From contig CAYRIY010000040.1 in NCBI GenBank assembly GCA_964424335.1, positions 1 through 27,845 of the forward strand: 27,845 nucleotides of DNA, written 5' to 3'. This document shows, in pieces, positions 15,016 through 22,129 of the stretch. How positions within the stretch are numbered: position 1 is the first letter of the stretch; each line of letters opens with the position of its first letter. The position numbers and the translations under genes were made by a program. The DNA is from CAYRIY01 sp964424335. Lineage in GTDB: Bacteria; Bacillota; Limnochordia; DTU080; RSA5. The notes under the pieces are model-generated. The model did no database searches. It had not been told where the DNA came from and saw only the letters and a program-made list of their open reading frames with translations.

Positions 15016-16026
15016 ATGGCGCATGAGACAAGAGATACAAAAAACGCCGAAGATCTGGTCGACATCACGTTTGTGGGCGGCGGACCGGTGGGCCTTTACG
15101 GGGCGTTTTACGCCGGCATGCAGGGGCTTTCGGCGCGGATCATCGAAGCGCTGCCGCAACTTGGCGGGCAGCTTACGGCGTTATATCCCGAAAAGCACAT
15201 CTACGACGTTGGCGGCTTCCCCAAGGTCATGGCGAAGGACCTTGCAGCCAAGTTGATCGAGCAGTCGCAGCGGTTTAACCCGATTGTTTGCCTAAACGAG
15301 CGGGTCTTGGATTTGATCCAGACGCCAAGCGGTGAGTTTTGCCTTCGGACGACCCGGGGCGATCGGTATTCCAAAACGGTCGTCTTGACGGCGGGCATCG
15401 GAGCGTTTGAGCCCAAGCGGCTCGACGTGCCGGGCGTCTTGGAGCTCGAAGGTCGGGGCGTCTACTACACGGTGCTCAACTTGAGCGACTTTGCCGACAA
15501 GTCCGTCCTGATCGTTGGTGGGGGAGACAGCGCGGTCGACTGGGCGCTCGAGCTCGAGCCCATCGCTCGCAGAGTGACGCTGATCCATCGGAGAAAGGCG
15601 TTTAGGGCGCACCAGACCAGCGTCGACAAGATGATGGACTCGCGAGTCGACGTCAAAGTCCACTACGAACTGCGCCGAATCGAGGGCGAAGACCGGGTGG
15701 AGGGCGCCGTCATCTACGATAACCGGGACGATACGGAAGAGGCGATTGGCGTCGACGCCGTCGTACTGGCTCTCGGATTCACGCCCGACCTCGGCCCGAT
15801 TCACGACTGGGGAATCGAGATGGAGGGCGACGAGATCCCGGTGGACCAGACCGGGGCGACCAACATCAGAGGCGTGTTTGCCGCGGGCGATATCGTCACA
15901 TACCCCGGCAAGCTAAAGCTCATTGCGTCCGGCTTTGGGGAAGTCGCAACCGCCGTGGGGCAAGCCAAACGATTGATCAGCCCGGACGCCCGGATTCACA
16001 TTCACTCGAGCAACTTAAAGATCTAG
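15016..16026 (+). CDS. Ferredoxin--NADP+ reductase, thioredoxin-reductase-like (YumC type)
   Basis: The 336-residue flavoprotein has an FAD-binding motif VGGGPVGLYGAFYAGM near 20-35, the family GGQLTALYPEKHIYDVGGFP stretch (50-69), a second dinucleotide motif LIVGGGDSAVDWALEL, and the C-terminal FAD contact FAAGDIVTYPGKLKLIASGFGE. The redox CxxC of true thioredoxin reductase is absent, as expected for YumC-type ferredoxin-NADP reductases of Bacilli. It would pass electrons between reduced ferredoxin and NADP+. The start at 15016 was chosen because GGAGG lies eight bases before it; an upstream in-frame ATG at 14998 overlaps that site. It sits between two 2-oxoacid:ferredoxin oxidoreductases, divergent from one and convergent with the other, which places it as their likely electron outlet. 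Confidence 0.9.
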   Translation: MAHETRDTKNAEDLVDITFVGGGPVGLYGAFYAGMQGLSARIIEALPQLGGQLTALYPEKHIYDVGGFPKVMAKDLAAKLIEQSQRFNPIVCLNERVLDLIQTPSGEFCLRTTRGDRYSKTVVLTAGIGAFEPKRLDVPGVLELEGRGVYYTVLNLSDFADKSVLIVGGGDSAVDWALELEPIARRVTLIHRRKAFRAHQTSVDKMMDSRVDVKVHYELRRIEGEDRVEGAVIYDNRDDTEEAIGVDAVVLALGFTPDLGPIHDWGIEMEGDEIPVDQTGATNIRGVFAAGDIVTYPGKLKLIASGFGEVATAVGQAKRLISPDARIHIHSSNLKI

Positions 16027-16038
16027 TGCAAAGAAAAA

Positions 16039-16070
16039 CGAGGCTGTCCCAAGCGATTGGGACAGCCTCG
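16039..16070 (-). terminator. Rho-independent terminator for KorAB set 2, shared with the reductase gene
   Basis: A perfect 14-bp stem (CGAGGCTGTCCCAA at 16039-16052, complement at 16057-16070) with loop GCGA. On the minus strand it is followed directly by TTTTTCTTT, a clear terminator for the KorAB set 2 operon. It lies 13 bp after the ferredoxin-NADP reductase stop and may act on that transcript too. Confidence 0.9.
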
Positions 16071-16100
16071 AAGAGCTGGCGACTATTGCTGCTTACGCCC

Positions 16101-16976
16101 CTACATAAAGGGCGCGAGCAGCTTTTCGCGATCCTTGATCGGCTGGGATAGGTCTTGCTCCACCAGCGGATTGGGATCGTAGTTGGGAAGCTCCTCTTGG
16201 TAGTGCTTTCGCTCTTCCCGGTAAATGATGCCGCGCACGACGCCGTCCGTCTCGGTCATCTTTTGGAACGCCGCCGCCCTGTCCGTCGGGTCGTACGTCT
16301 CATCCTCATCGAGATTGACCAAGTTGTCCCGCCACCAGTCGTACGTCTGCACCTTGTTGAAAGTGACGCACGGGCTGAACACGTTGACCAGCGCGAAGCC
16401 CTTGTGCTGAATGGCGGCCTCGATCAGGCCCTGCAGGTGCTTCACTTCGCCGGAGAATCCTTGCGCGATAAACCCGCAACCGCTCGCAAGGGCGAGGGAC
16501 AACGGGCGGATCGGATACTCCGCCGCGCCGTAGGGAGTCGTCTTGGTGACGAAGCCCTTGTCGCTCGTGGGCGAAGTCTGGCCGGTGGTGAGCCCGTATA
16601 TATGGTTGTCCATGACGATGTACGTGATGTCGATATTGCGCCTGCAAGCGTGCACGAAGTGCCCGACGCCGATGCCGTAACCGTCTCCGTCGCCGCCTGC
16701 GGCAATGACCGTCAGGTCTTTGTTGGCGATCTTGATCGCCTGCGCGACAGGGATGGAGCGCCCGTGCATCGAGTTGAACGCGTACGCGCCGAGGTAGTAG
16801 TTGAACTTACCCGAGCACCCGATGCCGGTTACGGCCACGACTTCGTGGGGAGGGATGCCGAGGTTTGCCAGCGCCCTCTGCGTCGCCGCGACGACGCCGA
16901 AGTCCCCGCAGCCCGGACACCACGTGCTGGGATAGGCGTTAACTCGATAATCCTTCATCGTAACGGCGGTAGCCAT
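16101..16976 (-). CDS. 2-oxoacid:ferredoxin oxidoreductase, beta subunit (set 2)
   Basis: The 291-residue protein is the second TPP and [4Fe-4S] beta subunit in the window. Cluster ligands are C20 and C23 (WCPGCGD), C54 (GIGC) and C203 (PCVTF); the TPP motif is GDGDGYGIG at 96-104; and NHIYGLTTGQTSPTS matches the family. Compared with set 1 it has SGKFNYY in place of GSKLPNY after the third cysteine, and a different C-terminal tail. These are substrate-side differences and suggest a distinct 2-oxoacid range. It begins 2 bp after the alpha-subunit stop codon; the GGAGG that drives its translation is inside the last codons of the alpha gene. Transcription ends at the strong hairpin 16039-16070. 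By analogy with two-subunit enzymes it forms a heterodimer with the next protein upstream. Confidence 0.9.
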   Translation of the reverse strand: MATAVTMKDYRVNAYPSTWCPGCGDFGVVAATQRALANLGIPPHEVVAVTGIGCSGKFNYYLGAYAFNSMHGRSIPVAQAIKIANKDLTVIAAGGDGDGYGIGVGHFVHACRRNIDITYIVMDNHIYGLTTGQTSPTSDKGFVTKTTPYGAAEYPIRPLSLALASGCGFIAQGFSGEVKHLQGLIEAAIQHKGFALVNVFSPCVTFNKVQTYDWWRDNLVNLDEDETYDPTDRAAAFQKMTETDGVVRGIIYREERKHYQEELPNYDPNPLVEQDLSQPIKDREKLLAPFM

Positions 16977-16978
16977 CT

Positions 16979-18766
16979 TTAACCAACCTCCTGTGCGCTC
17001 TCGCTGAGCGCGAGCACTTCATGGATCTTAGACTCAATCTCAAAGAGCCTAAACGGTTCGCCGCTGTACTTGCGGTACGAATGCAGGTGTTCGTAGTGCC
17101 CGACGTAGAGATTGATCAAATGCTCGAGCTGGCCGAACGCATTGTTCTCGACGATGAGGGCCCTCTTTGCTCCTTCGATCGCCGCTTTCACACTCTCGGT
17201 CGGGAAGGGGTAGAGCACGCTGACGTTGAGGTGTGCCACCGATACGCCGCTCGCGGCCAACTTCTCGCTCACTTCATCCAGCGGGCCCTTGGTCGATCCC
17301 CACCCGATCAGCAAGATATCCGGAGACTCGTCGCCCGAGTACCGCACGCCGAACTCGGCCGGGTCAAACGAAGACATCTTCCGGATGCGCTTATCGGTTT
17401 GAGGAATGCGATTTTCGGGGTACTCGTCTTCGAGACCCTTTTCGTCGTGCTCGTAGCTGATGGCGATGTGAATGCCGCCCTCTTGGCCAGGAAGCGCACG
17501 GGGGGAAATCCCGGACTCCGTGAGCTCGTATCGCTTGTACTCGCCCTGCTCCTCGATGATCTTGTTCAGCTTCTCTTGGTCAAGCATGTAGCCTCGGTCG
17601 ATCCCGATCCGCTCGAAGTCGAGGTCGTCGATCTCGACGGTCTGCTTGTTGAGGCCAAGGACCAGGTCGGAGAGGACGATCACCGGGCACTGGTACTTGT
17701 CGGCCAAGTTGAATGCCCTCTGAATGTCGTAGAAGCAGTCTTCGACCGTGGCGGGCGACAACACGATCCTCTGGATCTCGCCGTGAGAGCTGAAGATCGC
17801 TTGGAAGGCGTCGCCTTGCTCGGTCTTTGTCGGCATCCCCGTGCTGGGGCCCGCGCGCTGCACGTCGACGATGACGAGCGGCGTCTCGGAAACTCCGGCG
17901 AGCCCGAGCGTCTCGGTCATGAGTGAAAACCCGGGTCCCGAAGTGCTGGTCATGGCGCGCACACCGGCGTAGTTGCAGCCCACGGCCATCTGGCATGCCG
18001 CCATCTCATCCTCCGCCTGCAGCACGACGCCGCCGTACTGGGGCAACAGTTTGAGCAAGCTGTAAAGGATGTCTGTAGCAGGTGTGATCGGATAAGCCGC
18101 TACGACGCGGCAACCGGCGACGACGGCGCCCAAAGCCAGGGCGTCGTTGCCGTGGAGAAACAGGCGTTTCTTGCCCTTGGAGGCCTCAGGCAACTCCGGC
18201 AGGCTTCCGCGCCAGTCGGTCGCCTCGAGGGTGCGGTTGTATCCGGCCCGGACGACCTGGCGGTTGGCCTCGACGACCTCACTGCCTTTGCGCGACCACT
18301 TCTCGGCGATGAATCCGTCAAAGACGCTCGGATCAAGACCGGTCAAGGCAGCGGATGCGCCCATGGCTACCATATTCGTCATCACGATGCTGCCGTGGTC
18401 TTTGGCGATCTGCTGCATCGGCACGCCGATGAGCACGACGTCCGAGTCCGCGGGAACCTTAGGCTCGAATGCGCCCTCGTTGTAGAGGACGGCGCCGCCG
18501 CTGCGCAGCTCGTAAATATTCTCATCGATCGTTCGTTGGTCGAACGCGACGAGCAGGTCCAAGCTGTCGCCCCTGTGGCGCCGCTGACGGGTGGAAATGC
18601 GGAGTTTGTAGTTGGTGTGTCCGCCCTTGATCAGCGACATGAAGTGTCGGTACGCGTAGATGTAGTAGCCCATTCGGTGGAGTGTGAGCGCGAAGATCTC
18701 ACCGGCGCTGTCGATACCCTCGCCTTGCGCTCCTCCAATTTTCCACGTAAAGTCCTTGTCGGCCAC
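16979..18766 (-). CDS. 2-oxoacid:ferredoxin oxidoreductase, fused gamma-alpha subunit (set 2)
   Basis: The 595-residue protein has an N-terminal gamma domain starting WKIGGAQGEGIDSAG (8-22) and KGGHTNYKLR near 48-56, then an alpha domain with canonical YPITPATD, TSGPGFSLMTETLGLAG and QRAGPSTGMPTKTEQGD motifs. It therefore keeps the standard residues that differ in set 1. GTG at 18766 is the best start: GGGAGGG lies eight bases upstream and homology begins directly; the frame can be extended to 18859 through sequence that looks non-coding. It forms a tight operon with the beta gene (2-bp gap). In bacteria such enzymes act on 2-oxoglutarate or pyruvate in oxidative or reductive TCA metabolism; the exact substrate is not visible from the sequence. 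Confidence 0.9.
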   Translation of the reverse strand: MADKDFTWKIGGAQGEGIDSAGEIFALTLHRMGYYIYAYRHFMSLIKGGHTNYKLRISTRQRRHRGDSLDLLVAFDQRTIDENIYELRSGGAVLYNEGAFEPKVPADSDVVLIGVPMQQIAKDHGSIVMTNMVAMGASAALTGLDPSVFDGFIAEKWSRKGSEVVEANRQVVRAGYNRTLEATDWRGSLPELPEASKGKKRLFLHGNDALALGAVVAGCRVVAAYPITPATDILYSLLKLLPQYGGVVLQAEDEMAACQMAVGCNYAGVRAMTSTSGPGFSLMTETLGLAGVSETPLVIVDVQRAGPSTGMPTKTEQGDAFQAIFSSHGEIQRIVLSPATVEDCFYDIQRAFNLADKYQCPVIVLSDLVLGLNKQTVEIDDLDFERIGIDRGYMLDQEKLNKIIEEQGEYKRYELTESGISPRALPGQEGGIHIAISYEHDEKGLEDEYPENRIPQTDKRIRKMSSFDPAEFGVRYSGDESPDILLIGWGSTKGPLDEVSEKLAASGVSVAHLNVSVLYPFPTESVKAAIEGAKRALIVENNAFGQLEHLINLYVGHYEHLHSYRKYSGEPFRLFEIESKIHEVLALSESAQEVG

Positions 18767-19110
18767 GGATCTATCCCTCCCATACATTGCAAAGCCCGCG
18801 CGCGCTTTTGCCCCGTCGCACGTGCGCGAAAGAAGGCGACGACTCCTGACTGGCCCCAAAGCGCTTTTCCTTGGACGGCAGCCGGTTAGGTGTCATCTAA
18901 ACAGTCAGACGGCGCGAAAGTCCGCTCGTTTCGCCAATGGCTCCTTGCAGACATAGCTTAACATACAATTGACGATTAGCCACTAGGAAAAAGTCATTAC
19001 TCGGCTCCTACACGATATTATCTTAAACGGAGACCGACTCCTGCTTTCAACTATAGTATGGGATGGGAAACGCTGTAAAGGGGCGGGGGCCAACAATGAT
19101 TACCTGCGCT
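18767..19110. other. Intergenic stretch without a gene (344 bp)
   Basis: Between the KorA set 2 start and the end of the PIG-L gene. It is more AT-rich than its surroundings in 18950-19060 and should hold the promoter of KorAB set 2. I see AT-rich hexamers there on the minus strand but no pair with convincing -35/-10 spacing. No hairpin terminator for the PIG-L genes, no RNA gene and no conserved small frame is apparent. Confidence 0.5.
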
Positions 19111-19911
19111 TCACACGAGGCGGTAAAGGCCTTCGGCGAACCGGCACGGCGTCCCGTGAGCATAAGCCTCGGCCATGAGCGCAAACCCTTCTCGATATTC
19201 GCGGCGTGTGAGGTATACGAGCTGGCTCGTGTGACACTCCACGGCCCGCATCTTTTCCTCGAAGACCGGGTCGATGTCGATCAGAACGTTGGGTTGGCGC
19301 GTGCCATAGAAGTACACGCGGGCATTTGTGTCAAAGTGTGCGCGAGCAAGGTCCATGACGGTCCTGCCTAAGGCCTTGTGATCGCGGTTGGCCATCCGCG
19401 CGATCAACTCCTGGGGGTCAAACGCAAGCACGGTGTCCGGCTTGTGCTTTTTCCACGCTTCTGCAACGACGCGCTCGAGTCTTGGGTCTTCCGGGAGTGC
19501 GAAGTCGGGAAGTCCGGCAAAGTGCACGGACGCAAACCCTTGCAGTGAGGCCGCGCTGCTTTGCTCGCCTTGACGAATGTCGCCCATGCGAGCGTGGCCC
19601 CCATGTTTTTCGCCGTCGCTCAGCACCCAGGCGTGGATCTTGCTGCCGCTTTGGGAAAGCCTCTTGAGCACGCCGCCTGCAAAAAACTCGAGATCGTCCG
19701 GGTGCGCGGTAAACGCCAGCACGTTCCTTGGGCGGCTCAAGAGCTCGGCGCCGGCGGCGAGTGCAATGTGCGGGTGCGCCGCACGCAGCGATGAGTTGAT
19801 GTACCACCGGCCTGCGCGTGTGCGCGCAAGGCTGAGTAGACCGCGGTTAAAGGCGCTTCGCAGCCGCAGCGTGGCGTCAAAACCGAGGGGCGACGCCCCG
19901 GGCCCGCTCAC
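19111..19911 (-). CDS. PIG-L family deacetylase (LmbE-like), catalytic motif intact
   Basis: The 266-residue protein has the PIG-L/LmbE motif AHPDDLE at 69-75, where H70 and D73 bind zinc and D72 is the catalytic base, and the second site NRDH with H178 as third zinc ligand. Members remove acetyl groups from N-acetylglucosamine-type sugars, as in mycothiol, bacillithiol and GPI precursor synthesis. An N-terminal extension of about 60 residues precedes the fold. GTG at 19911 overlaps the stop of the upstream paralogue by 4 bases (GTGA type), suggesting translational coupling; a longer frame reaches 20031 inside that gene. Both paralogues end in LYRLV. Bacillithiol deacetylation is possible, but the family is broad and the pairing with a degenerate copy is not typical, so I leave the substrate open. 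Confidence 0.75.
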   Translation of the reverse strand: MSGPGASPLGFDATLRLRSAFNRGLLSLARTRAGRWYINSSLRAAHPHIALAAGAELLSRPRNVLAFTAHPDDLEFFAGGVLKRLSQSGSKIHAWVLSDGEKHGGHARMGDIRQGEQSSAASLQGFASVHFAGLPDFALPEDPRLERVVAEAWKKHKPDTVLAFDPQELIARMANRDHKALGRTVMDLARAHFDTNARVYFYGTRQPNVLIDIDPVFEEKMRAVECHTSQLVYLTRREYREGFALMAEAYAHGTPCRFAEGLYRLV

Positions 19912-20660
19912 ACGAGGCGATAGAGGCTCTCGGTGTACATCGCGGGGGTCCGTCCCCGGCTGAGGCGGCTCGTGCTTCTCACGTACCACCGCGACGCTCC
20001 GTCCGGACCTTTCAGTTGACTCCGGTGGCATTGCACAGCACTCACTTTCTCCTGGATCGTCTCAGTTATATCGACAATGACGTTGGCGCGGCGGGTTGCG
20101 TAGAGGTAAAGGCGCGCATTGGCCGTCGCGGCCTGGCGGGCGATACCGAGCAATGCGTCCGCGATGGCCGCGTCGTCCGAGTTGGGAAAGAACAGGGGAC
20201 CTTGGGGGTCGGGCGCGAAGACGACTTCAGGGTTTACCTTGCGCCAGGCGTCTTCGAGGACGCTCCGAAGGCCCGGGCCCTCGTGCAGTTTGCCTTCGGG
20301 AAGCGAGTACTGTAGTAGGTCGACGCCAAGGACGGACGCAGCCGCACGCTGCTCCTTCGATCTGATCTCGCCGATCGACGGAGAGCGGGATGAGCGCTCG
20401 CCTTGGGTCAACACGACTGCGGTGACCCGGCTTTGATTGTTGGCGAGCAAAAAGAGGCTGCCGCCGATGTGAAACTCGAGGTCGCCCGGGCGGCGGGCGA
20501 TCGCCAAGGTGCGCCTTGGCTTTGAGACGAGTTCAATGCCCGCATGCAGCGCGATGTCGGGCATGTACGGCGTGTACATCCTGGCAAGGCTTGACCGGGC
20601 GATCGCTCCGGCGGCCAAGGCTCCCCCGGCGATGAACAGTCGAGACATCGTCCTTCCCAT
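19908..20660 (-). CDS. PIG-L family paralogue with degenerate active site (probable pseudoenzyme)
   Basis: The 250-residue protein aligns with the downstream PIG-L enzyme (for example KPRRTLAI against RPRNVLAF, and the shared C-terminal LYRLV), yet the metal motif AHPDDLE reads RRPGDLE. H is replaced by R57 and the base D by G59; only D60 remains. The third ligand region NRDH reads NSDD, with D163 for histidine. Zinc binding and hydrolysis as in the family are therefore unlikely. The frame is full length and has no stop or frameshift, so it appears maintained; a regulatory or scaffold role for its neighbour is possible. A moderately hydrophobic N-terminus (residues 8-22) could be a membrane anchor. 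The start is taken as ATG 20660; TTG 20669 and ATG 20651 are alternatives, none with a perfect ribosome binding site. Confidence 0.7.
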   Translation of the reverse strand: MGRTMSRLFIAGGALAAGAIARSSLARMYTPYMPDIALHAGIELVSKPRRTLAIARRPGDLEFHIGGSLFLLANNQSRVTAVVLTQGERSSRSPSIGEIRSKEQRAAASVLGVDLLQYSLPEGKLHEGPGLRSVLEDAWRKVNPEVVFAPDPQGPLFFPNSDDAAIADALLGIARQAATANARLYLYATRRANVIVDITETIQEKVSAVQCHRSQLKGPDGASRWYVRSTSRLSRGRTPAMYTESLYRLV

Positions 20661-20690
20661 AGTCGACAAACCGCCCCGCTTTGTGGGATC

Positions 20691-20754
20691 GTCTTACAAG
20701 ACTACCCCCTAATATGCGGATGCGCGGGTCAAACAAAACCGGGCAATATTAGGG
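20691..20754. repeat. Two inverted repeats between the ManD-like and PIG-L genes
   Basis: GTCTTACAAGAC at 20691-20702 is a palindrome of two 5-bp arms. Next to it CCCTAATAT (20707-20715) and ATATTAGGG (20746-20754) form a 9-bp inverted repeat that spans the ManD-like stop codon. The larger one may be an intercistronic hairpin, and the smaller a protein-binding site for a PIG-L promoter. Neither has a T-run. Confidence 0.35.
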
Positions 20755-21951
20755 AAATGTAATTGTCCCGTCGGGGCGCCTTGCTACCGTCCACCGCACG
20801 ACCTCGGGCTTGTATGGGAATTTGCTCGCCAGCTCTTCGTCGATATCGATGCCAAGGCCGGGAAGCTCATTGGGGTAGACGTAGCCGTCTCGGACCTCGG
20901 GGCTACCGGGAAATACCTCGGCCAGCCTTTCTGAGATCCCGCTCCACTCCTGTACGCCAAAGTTGAGTGCGCTCACATCTAAGTGGACGTTGGCGGCGTG
21001 TCCGACGGGCGAGACGTCCCCAGGACCGTGCCAAGCCGTCCGGATGCCGTATGTTTCGCAAAGCGTCCCTAGTTTGATGGTCGGCGTCAAACCGCCGATG
21101 GCGCTTGGGTGCACGCGAATGAAGTCGATGAGCCGGCTCGCGATGAGCGGCTTCCACTGCGTCGGGTGCGTGAAGAGCTCACCCATGGCGATCGGCGTCG
21201 CGCATTGAGCGCGCAGCGTCTCAAACCATTCGATCTCCTCGGGGGGAAGGGGATCTTCGAGAAAGAAGAGGTTGTACGGCTCGAGCCGCTTTGCAAGGCG
21301 GACGGCCTCGATCGGGGGGAGGCGCTCGTGGACGTCGTGCAACAGTTCGACGTCATCACCGATTGCGCTGCGGATGTGCTCAAAGGTCTTGGGGACGCTC
21401 CGCGCGTAGTCTTCGGGGTCGAAGTACGCTCCCGCAGGCGCGTTTTCCGGAGCCCGGCGCTTTGGATCGAGGCCTCCGTACGGCCCGACCTGACAGCGGA
21501 TGTACCGGTAACCTTGTTCCATAAACTTGCGCACGTTTTCTTCGAGTTCGCTCGCGTCACGGCCCGAGGCGTGCCGGTACACGGCGGCGCCTTCGCGGCA
21601 TTTTCCTCCCAGAAGGTCGTACACCGGCATCCCCGCCAGTTTGCCCTTGATATCCCAAAGCGCCATGTCGACCCCGGAAATCGCGTTGTTGAGGACGGGG
21701 CCGCCCCTCCAGTACGAATTGACGTACGAAGACATCCAAATATCCTGAATGCGGCTTGGGTCTTTGCCGACTAGAAAGGGCTTCAGGTAATCCTCGACGG
21801 CCGACTGTACGGCGAGCGGCCTTTGTGTGAATGTGGCACAGCCGAGGCCGTATAGGCCCGGCTCGGACGTTTCGACTTTGACGACGACGAGGCAGATGCC
21901 CGCGGGCGCCGTCAGGATCACTCGCACATCGCGAATCGAGAGTTTGGACAT
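20749..21951 (-). CDS. Enolase-superfamily sugar-acid dehydratase, ManD/RspA subgroup
   Basis: The 400-residue protein belongs to the mannonate dehydratase (ManD/RspA) subgroup. Metal ligands are D206, E232 (LED) and E258 (GELF). H208 in HDVHER and H308 in AWHGPGD are the acid/base histidines, E335 lies in the FGVQEW stretch, and YRHASGRD near 125-132 forms part of the mobile substrate loop. It would dehydrate a C6 aldonate such as D-mannonate or D-gluconate to 2-keto-3-deoxy acid. The residue after the WHG triad is proline (P310), which I recall as the mark of low-activity or alternative-function members, so the real substrate is open. ATG at 21951 is chosen because GGGAGG precedes it by nine bases. 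It is transcribed away from the DUF58 operon and toward the PIG-L pair. Functional links to the left-hand sugar-acid genes are plausible. Confidence 0.85.
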   Translation of the reverse strand: MSKLSIRDVRVILTAPAGICLVVVKVETSEPGLYGLGCATFTQRPLAVQSAVEDYLKPFLVGKDPSRIQDIWMSSYVNSYWRGGPVLNNAISGVDMALWDIKGKLAGMPVYDLLGGKCREGAAVYRHASGRDASELEENVRKFMEQGYRYIRCQVGPYGGLDPKRRAPENAPAGAYFDPEDYARSVPKTFEHIRSAIGDDVELLHDVHERLPPIEAVRLAKRLEPYNLFFLEDPLPPEEIEWFETLRAQCATPIAMGELFTHPTQWKPLIASRLIDFIRVHPSAIGGLTPTIKLGTLCETYGIRTAWHGPGDVSPVGHAANVHLDVSALNFGVQEWSGISERLAEVFPGSPEVRDGYVYPNELPGLGIDIDEELASKFPYKPEVVRWTVARRPDGTITFP

Positions 21952-22129
21952 GGCGCTCATCCTCCCTGATGTAAAGCCTCGTGAACAACTCGCGACTTCC
22001 AACTCCACGGGCGAACTCCTGCCCGAGAAAAAGGCATCGCCCATCATTCAAAGAATGAAAATCCGTATACCGAGCTTCGCCGATCGGCGCCTTGCGCCGC
22101 ACTCACTTTTTGGGGGAATTGATTTACCC

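Noticed and set aside
18767..18859. N-terminal extension of KorA set 2
   Set aside because: GTG at 18766 has GGGAGGG at ideal spacing and starts at the domain boundary; the extension reads through that site.
18870..18885. Third partial copy of the 15-bp leader element (ACGGCAGCC) near KorA set 2
   Set aside because: Only nine bases match continuously and it is in the opposite orientation to the gene.
16155..18889. Three long plus-strand frames (about 245-301 codons) opposite KorB and KorA set 2
   Set aside because: They lie wholly antisense to genes with clear motifs, show no family motifs or hydrophobic patterning, and are rich in arginine, valine and aspartate as expected for reverse-strand shadows in high-GC DNA.
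18950..19060. Promoter for KorAB set 2 from AT-rich hexamers such as TTGAAA and TAAGAT on the minus strand
   Set aside because: Spacer of 19 bases and poor -10 agreement; not strong enough to call.
21827..22054. N-terminal extension of the DUF58 frame into the ManD-like gene
   Set aside because: It overlaps the divergent gene and its ribosome binding site and does not look like protein of this family.
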